DNA from: Asterella californica
Lineage: Eukaryota > Streptophyta > Marchantiopsida > Marchantiales > Aytoniaceae
Assembly (NCBI GenBank): GCA_036924285.1
Contig: JAYKYS010000001.1
Coordinates: forward strand, 9,325,501-9,389,500
DNA: 64,000 nucleotides
Reading direction: 5' to 3'
The position numbers and the translations under genes are program-made. Under the pieces are notes generated by a model that saw nothing but the letters and a program-made list of their open reading frames with translations, was not told where the DNA came from and did not search any database. This document shows, piece by piece, positions 59,815-64,000 of the stretch. Each line of letters starts with the position of its first letter. Positions within the stretch are counted from its first letter, which is position 1.

Positions 59815-60975
59815 GGATAACCTTTCTAACTTTCTGGAATTCGGTTTACCAACAAGTTATTGAAATCCCCATGGGTAGTAACTGTGCAGTGGACATTGCA
59901 AACCTATTCCTGCACACCTTTGAGACGGAGTTCATGCAACGTTTGATTACTGCAGATACCCACCCTGTCTTAGTAAGGAGCCATCCGCACAACCCTTTGA
60001 TGTTGTCAGATCGCTCGCATTTTGAGGGCCACGTAGGTCTGGACGTAAGAGGAGGCACCGCATCTCAGAATCGTTTGAACTTCACTATTTTCGAGGTTAT
60101 GTTTTAGTGTTTCCACGATACCAACCTTTGCGGTGAAGCGGGTATGCATAGGGGAACCTTCTACCAACGGGAGGTCTTGATCCCCAGCACGGCTGCTGCA
60201 ACTCGACGGGAGATATATGGAGCATTGTGCTCTTGTGACACACGCATCCCACTCGACGGGAGATATATGAAGCATTGTGCACTTTTCATTTGATCACATT
60301 GCGTGTGTCATATTGTGAACTATATACATTGAAGGATTTTAGACGGAGAGAATGAGTTTGAGGTTATTGGTTGAGATTTTTGCTATTCAGCTTCTCTGGT
60401 TTCGTTTACCAGAGAAGCTGAACAACAAGACCTTGTTTATGCAGGTTTTAAATTTCCTGCAAAGTTCATAGATAGGTATATCGTGTTCGGTTTGCCAAGA
60501 GTAAAATACCAATACAAGATTCCAAGATCCGAAAAGCACGTATGAGTTACACACTTCATGACCGAGAATGTGGGTGTTAGTGCAGTGTCTTTCTCATATT
60601 CTCGAAAATGAGGTTAAATTTGTGCGAAATGTAGATGATTCAGGGTGTCGGACTTTTCACTTTCAGATGTAGAAGATGTAAGAATCTTTCGAAAGTATCG
60701 TGCGGATGGTTACTAATCTCCTTCGCCTTAGTTGGTAGATTTGTGGACGACTTGCTAGTAACTGATATCCCTAATTTCTGTTGGTTCTATGTACTCCCGC
60801 TCAAATGTTATTGGCGGGGAATCTACTCTATTTCATAGTCTGCGAACTAAACGTAGCCCTACTTTTGCAGTTACTTGGACATTTTGATATCACGAGATGC
60901 ATACTTCTGTGTTCGAAAGGGAAGACCACCTTCTGTTTCTTGGAAACAAACTGGAATGCCTACCCCATATAGAGT
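59815..60975 (+). mobile_element. Reverse transcriptase relic, possibly Penelope-like
   Basis: Scattered pieces in order on the plus strand. YQQVIEIPMGSNCAVDIANL then FLHTFETEFM (about 59846-59945) match the PMG-x-x-C/xxA block of Penelope-like RTs. GRFVDDLLVTDIPNF (60734-60778) carries the F-x-DD catalytic box, and KGKTTFCFLETN (about 60918-60953) matches the (V/T)xFLDT block. Frames change between pieces, and about 700 bp of unrelated sequence with a local duplication (CTCGACGGGAGATATATG at about 60193 and 60252) lies inside. It starts within 100 bp of the U11-48K stop codon. Family assignment rests on motif memory only. Confidence 0.6.
60386..60422. repeat. Perfect hairpin, 15-bp arms, 7-base loop
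   Basis: TTCAGCTTCTCTGGT (60386-60400) and its exact inverse (60408-60422) flank TTCGTTT. It lies inside the RT relic region. No following T run, so no terminator is suggested. Confidence 0.85.
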
Positions 60976-60991
60976 CTGACATCTCCCTGTT

Positions 60992-61293
60992 CAGTTATTA
61001 ACTTGGTCAGCCCATGCGCCATAGTTCTTACTTGGTCGGGCCCCTCACTTTTTCTTCTTTCTTGATGAGGTGGTCAACATTTTTCTCCAATATGTCCAGA
61101 CACATCAGACATTCACATCATTGAATATCCACATCATCACATCATAGACATCCATGTCATCCTCAAGTATTCCATTTAATCACCCACTGTTGACATGGCA
61201 GTCGTAAACTGTCTATTACTAGTCATGGACGAGAAAGTGAGGGGCTCGACCAAATAAGAACTATGGCGCATGGTCTGACCAAGTTAATAATTA
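60992..61293. mobile_element. Mutator-like MITE, 302 bp
   Basis: Terminal inverted repeats of about 60 bp, roughly 90% identical. Both include TTATTAACTTGGTCAG and CATGCGCCATAGTTCTTA, then GCCCCTCACTTT. The element is flanked by the direct repeat ATCTCCCTGTT at 60981-60991 and 61294-61304, an 11-bp target site duplication. Long inverted ends plus a 9-11-bp duplication are typical of Mutator-like elements. The interior is about 170 bp and non-coding. Confidence 0.88.
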
Positions 61294-61304
61294 TCTCCCT
61301 GTTG

Positions 61305-63405
61305 GTTGAACTAGTTATAGTCAACAGCCAGAACTATTTAATACTAACAATCGGAGAAGATATTACAATAGCCCACTTCATGATCTACACCTTCGATCTC
61401 TACGGATATTTAATCTCTTGGTATATTTCCTATGCGTTAGAATAGCTACATATGCATGCAGATGAACTATAGCTATACGTCGATTGCGAAGAACAGAAAG
61501 GAATGAGAGAGATATTGTCATGTAGTGTATATTGTCTTATTAGTGGACGTTTAAGTGACGAAATGGGCGGATGGAACGACTCAGTAAATCGAAAAGAATT
61601 GGGTTAGATCTAGAATAATCGCTAGTGAACTGTAATCGCAGCTTTTTGGTTTTCTCTTCACAAGCTCCCGGGTCTATTATAACATCAAGAACGGGAGTTC
61701 GTTTTCATATGTCTTGTGGACCGACACGTATTTGTTGAAGTTAACGGGGACGGATGGAGCGACTGTGTAAATGGAAAAGAAAAAGGTTTGGGTTAAGACT
61801 CAGATAAACTGTTAACACATAGCCAACTCGCGGTTTCATTGTAAGCATAGCTACTTGGTTTCTTCTTCACAAGCTCACGTACCCACCATTACACCGAGAA
61901 ACAAGAGTTTGCTCTCATACGTCTCAGGATTGAACAGAAAGGCAATTCAAATTGCTTAGTGCGGTACGTCAAGCGGACTTCCGGCACTCATCTGAAACAA
62001 ACAAAATTCCAACACCAAGAACGAGAGTTTGTTCTCAGACGTCTCGGAATTGAACAAAAAGGCAATTCGCATTACTTAGTGCGATACGTCAAGTGAACGT
62101 CCGACACTCTCTAGAAACAAATGAAATTCTAATCCTAATGAGAATCTTTTCGATTGTATGTGAATGAAATCCACAAATCAGTCTCTAACATAAGTCCAAT
62201 CTTTTTCAATTAGTTGTAACTCTTATTGCTGAGTACTTTTGACCAGACGTACGTCAGATCGTCTAACAGACAGGACGGGGCAAGAGGTCTATATGTCAGA
62301 CCAATCGACGTACTACTATCTTCTTGGCTTGACAGAAGTTGTTGTGTAAAGACTCACCAGAAGCAATTCAAATGATGTGGATGAGACAAGAGACTCTTGG
62401 ACTGAAACACACTTGTGAACTAAAAAAGCTCCGTTTGAACACTATTCTTACTCATCTAGATCTATAACTTAACATTCTGTGCTGGATGGTGATGAATTCA
62501 TAGAGCAAGTTGAGAGGATATGGCGGAGAGATATACTCTGCTGCATTCTCCGCATGTACGTAGTGGTAGTTAAGTTCTGGAGTGTACATCTATATCTCAT
62601 TACTTACAGTTTTGTTTAGTATCTATGTTTAGAGAATTATCTCTAATCTTCTTTACGGTAGACCATCTTTTAAATTTTGTAATGTATTTTCCAAAATGCC
62701 TTATTGCTTTTTAATCACCTATTCTCTTAGAAAGGTGCCTCCTAACTAGGCATCTTTCTAAAGGAAGAAAGATTTAACCGTTATAACTCAAACTACTTTG
62801 CCGATAGAAATTTTTGCTATAATATAATTTTTAATTTAAGATAAATTAAAGCTTTTCAAAAGATTCAATTTTTGGATTTATTTCAAGTCAGCCCGGTCAG
62901 TAGTGATTGGGATCTATGGAGAGAAGAACTGTACAGTTGCTTGGAGAAAGAGAGAATCTCCTTCGTGACTTGAAGTACAAATAGAAAGGGTGGCAAAGGA
63001 AATACACTTTTCCCTACTTTTATACACGGACACTCGGCGTATCCATCTCTGGAATGTGCTTTGCCCTTTGGTCCGACGGTTACAGACATTCTCTAACTTT
63101 TCTAACCAAGTAACGCACATGCACACCACCCTCTCTTACTTACCCTGTACTTCCATGGGTTCTAAACTCTTTAGGGATTATCTATAACGGGGAAGTTGCT
63201 GATATTCTCGGACGTTCTAGCCGCGTGATATAATCTCCATTATGTTGGCTACATCTACAAGAGAATAACTATAACAGACGATGTCACTTCTTAGTACATC
63301 AACAGTATGGAGGAGGTTTTATTTATCAGTGTGATATTTTAGAAAAATAATCGACTATAGAGAAAGAGATAACAATGTTTACTTCTGATTCTCTAAACTT
63401 CTTCT
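61305..63405. other. No gene recognised
   Basis: Contains the nested tandem repeats at 61564-62131 and a near-perfect hairpin at about 62729-62758 (TAGAAAGGTGCCT and its inverse with one mismatch). No coding features. Confidence 0.4.
61564..62131. repeat. Nested tandem repeats (about 184 bp x2 and 120 bp x2)
   Basis: A larger diverged unit occurs at 61564-61747 and 61748-61930 (shared CGGATGGA-CGACT, TTCACAAGCTC). A shorter, better preserved unit follows at about 61892-62011 and 62012-62131 (shared GAGAGTTTG-TCTCA-ACGTCT, AAAGGCAATTC, TACGTCAAG). The short unit overlaps the end of the second long unit. Confidence 0.82.
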
Positions 63406-63512
63406 TGGTGTTGGTTGCTTGGCCCTTCGGGTCCCTCTTTCCCTTTGTTCGACTTGTTTAGCTCTTCCTATCTGTTTGGTATTCATTGCGTCACACTTTC
63501 TCATCCTATAAA
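63406..63512 (-). mobile_element. LINE 3'-end fragment
   Basis: GTGTTGGTTGCTTGG, GGGTCCC and TTTGGTAT-CATTGCGTC match 53270-53372 in order and orientation. That region is the coding tail of the larger minus-strand LINE, so this is a second, 5'-truncated copy of the same family. The rest of the copy was not recognised. Confidence 0.75.
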
Positions 63513-64000
63513 AAGAAGTAGAGCTTGCTTCAGTTTCAAGTCAAATCGTCAAAAGACTTTTAGGTTGAAGATCATATGTCATTAAATACGTTGCTAATGA
63601 TAAATCAATCCCCATGAATAAGTGAGTCATTCTGTCCACCATATCGATCACCAGAAACAAGTGCAACTTGAGGCGCTATCTATGAAAGCAAGATGGATAT
63701 ATTCTCAACATTACCATTTGTGAATACTTTTCGTCTCCTTTCAACAAAAATGTTTGATGGGTTATGTATAGCATAATCCATGGGAAGGAGTGACTTCTAG
63801 TCCTGAACCACTCCCATGTAGAACAGAGGGGAGTGGAATGTTTAGGATTGAGAAATCACGACTACATTCGTCGCTTTCACAGCATAATAGATAAAGAGAA
63901 ACATAAAGGTTTTACGAAGAGATTAACAATTAAATTGTATTTTTAAGAATACTATGTAAAATTCATAGGTTATCAAATTAACATATCAACTGTTGCATTA
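63513..64000. other. No gene recognised to window end
   Basis: AT-rich sequence without open frames of note or recognisable repeats. Confidence 0.4.

Noticed and set aside
1..64000. CRISPR arrays, rRNA genes, bacterial operons or riboswitches
   Set aside because: None seen. The window is a eukaryotic nuclear sequence, and the repeats present are tandem duplications or transposon ends.

Overview
This window reads as nuclear DNA of a land plant. The evidence is a set of split, housekeeping genes with short spliceosomal introns (TIM17, RNA polymerase subunit RPB9, an RPA-interacting protein, a chloroplast-type atypical SDR, the U11-48K minor-spliceosome protein), telo-box promoter motifs, and decayed Ty1/copia, Ty3/gypsy and non-LTR retrotransposons. 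Base composition is patchy: gene-bearing blocks of moderate GC (about 2.9-13 kb, 15.5-22 kb, 44.4-51.8 kb, 53-60 kb), long AT-rich gene-poor blocks (about 22.7-29.3, 36.1-43.9 and 51.9-53 kb), and one strikingly GC-rich gypsy element at 29.3-36.1 kb. A non-flowering plant (bryophyte, lycophyte or fern) is a guess; I cannot name the species.

Layout. 1-2.9 kb: the 5' part of a dead copia element on the minus strand with a clear primer binding site. 4.1-6.6 kb: an intact TIM17 gene bracketed by two copies of a ~185-bp direct repeat. 7.9-8.6 kb: a thioredoxin-fold gene. 11.6-12.7 kb: an intact four-exon RPB9 gene (minus). 13.5-15.0 kb: a ~1.5-kb element with inverted ends and nested terminal hairpins. 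16.0-18.0 kb: an RPA-interacting-protein gene (minus). 19.1-20.8 kb: a diverged, disabled second copy of the whole RPB9 locus. 21.4-21.6 kb: a small single-membrane-segment protein. 22.7-23.2 kb: a copia 3' fragment. 24.6 kb: a perfect 32-bp-arm palindrome. 29.3-36.1 kb: the gypsy element. 43.9 kb: a tRNA-derived SINE-like promoter. 45.4-49.6 kb: a nine-exon SDR gene whose fourth intron holds a plus-strand LINE relic. 53.0-56.1 kb: a minus-strand L1-type LINE with its RT core deleted. 57.1-59.8 kb: the U11-48K gene, followed at once by shattered reverse-transcriptase pieces resembling a Penelope-like element. 61.0-61.3 kb: a short Mutator-like MITE with an 11-bp target duplication.

Exon models were built by hand from family knowledge, splice signals and phase. 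Those for RPB9, the SDR and U11-48K close in frame from ATG to stop; the RPAIN model lacks its first exon. The genes are not an operon-like system. They are ordinary eukaryotic neighbours: RPB9 serves RNA polymerase, RPAIN imports RPA, U11-48K recognises U12-type introns, TIM17 imports mitochondrial proteins, and the SDR is probably plastidial. The most interesting signals are the RPB9 locus duplication with a filler-DNA breakpoint, the hairpin-ended element, the possible Penelope-like relic and the putative GC-AG intron in U11-48K.
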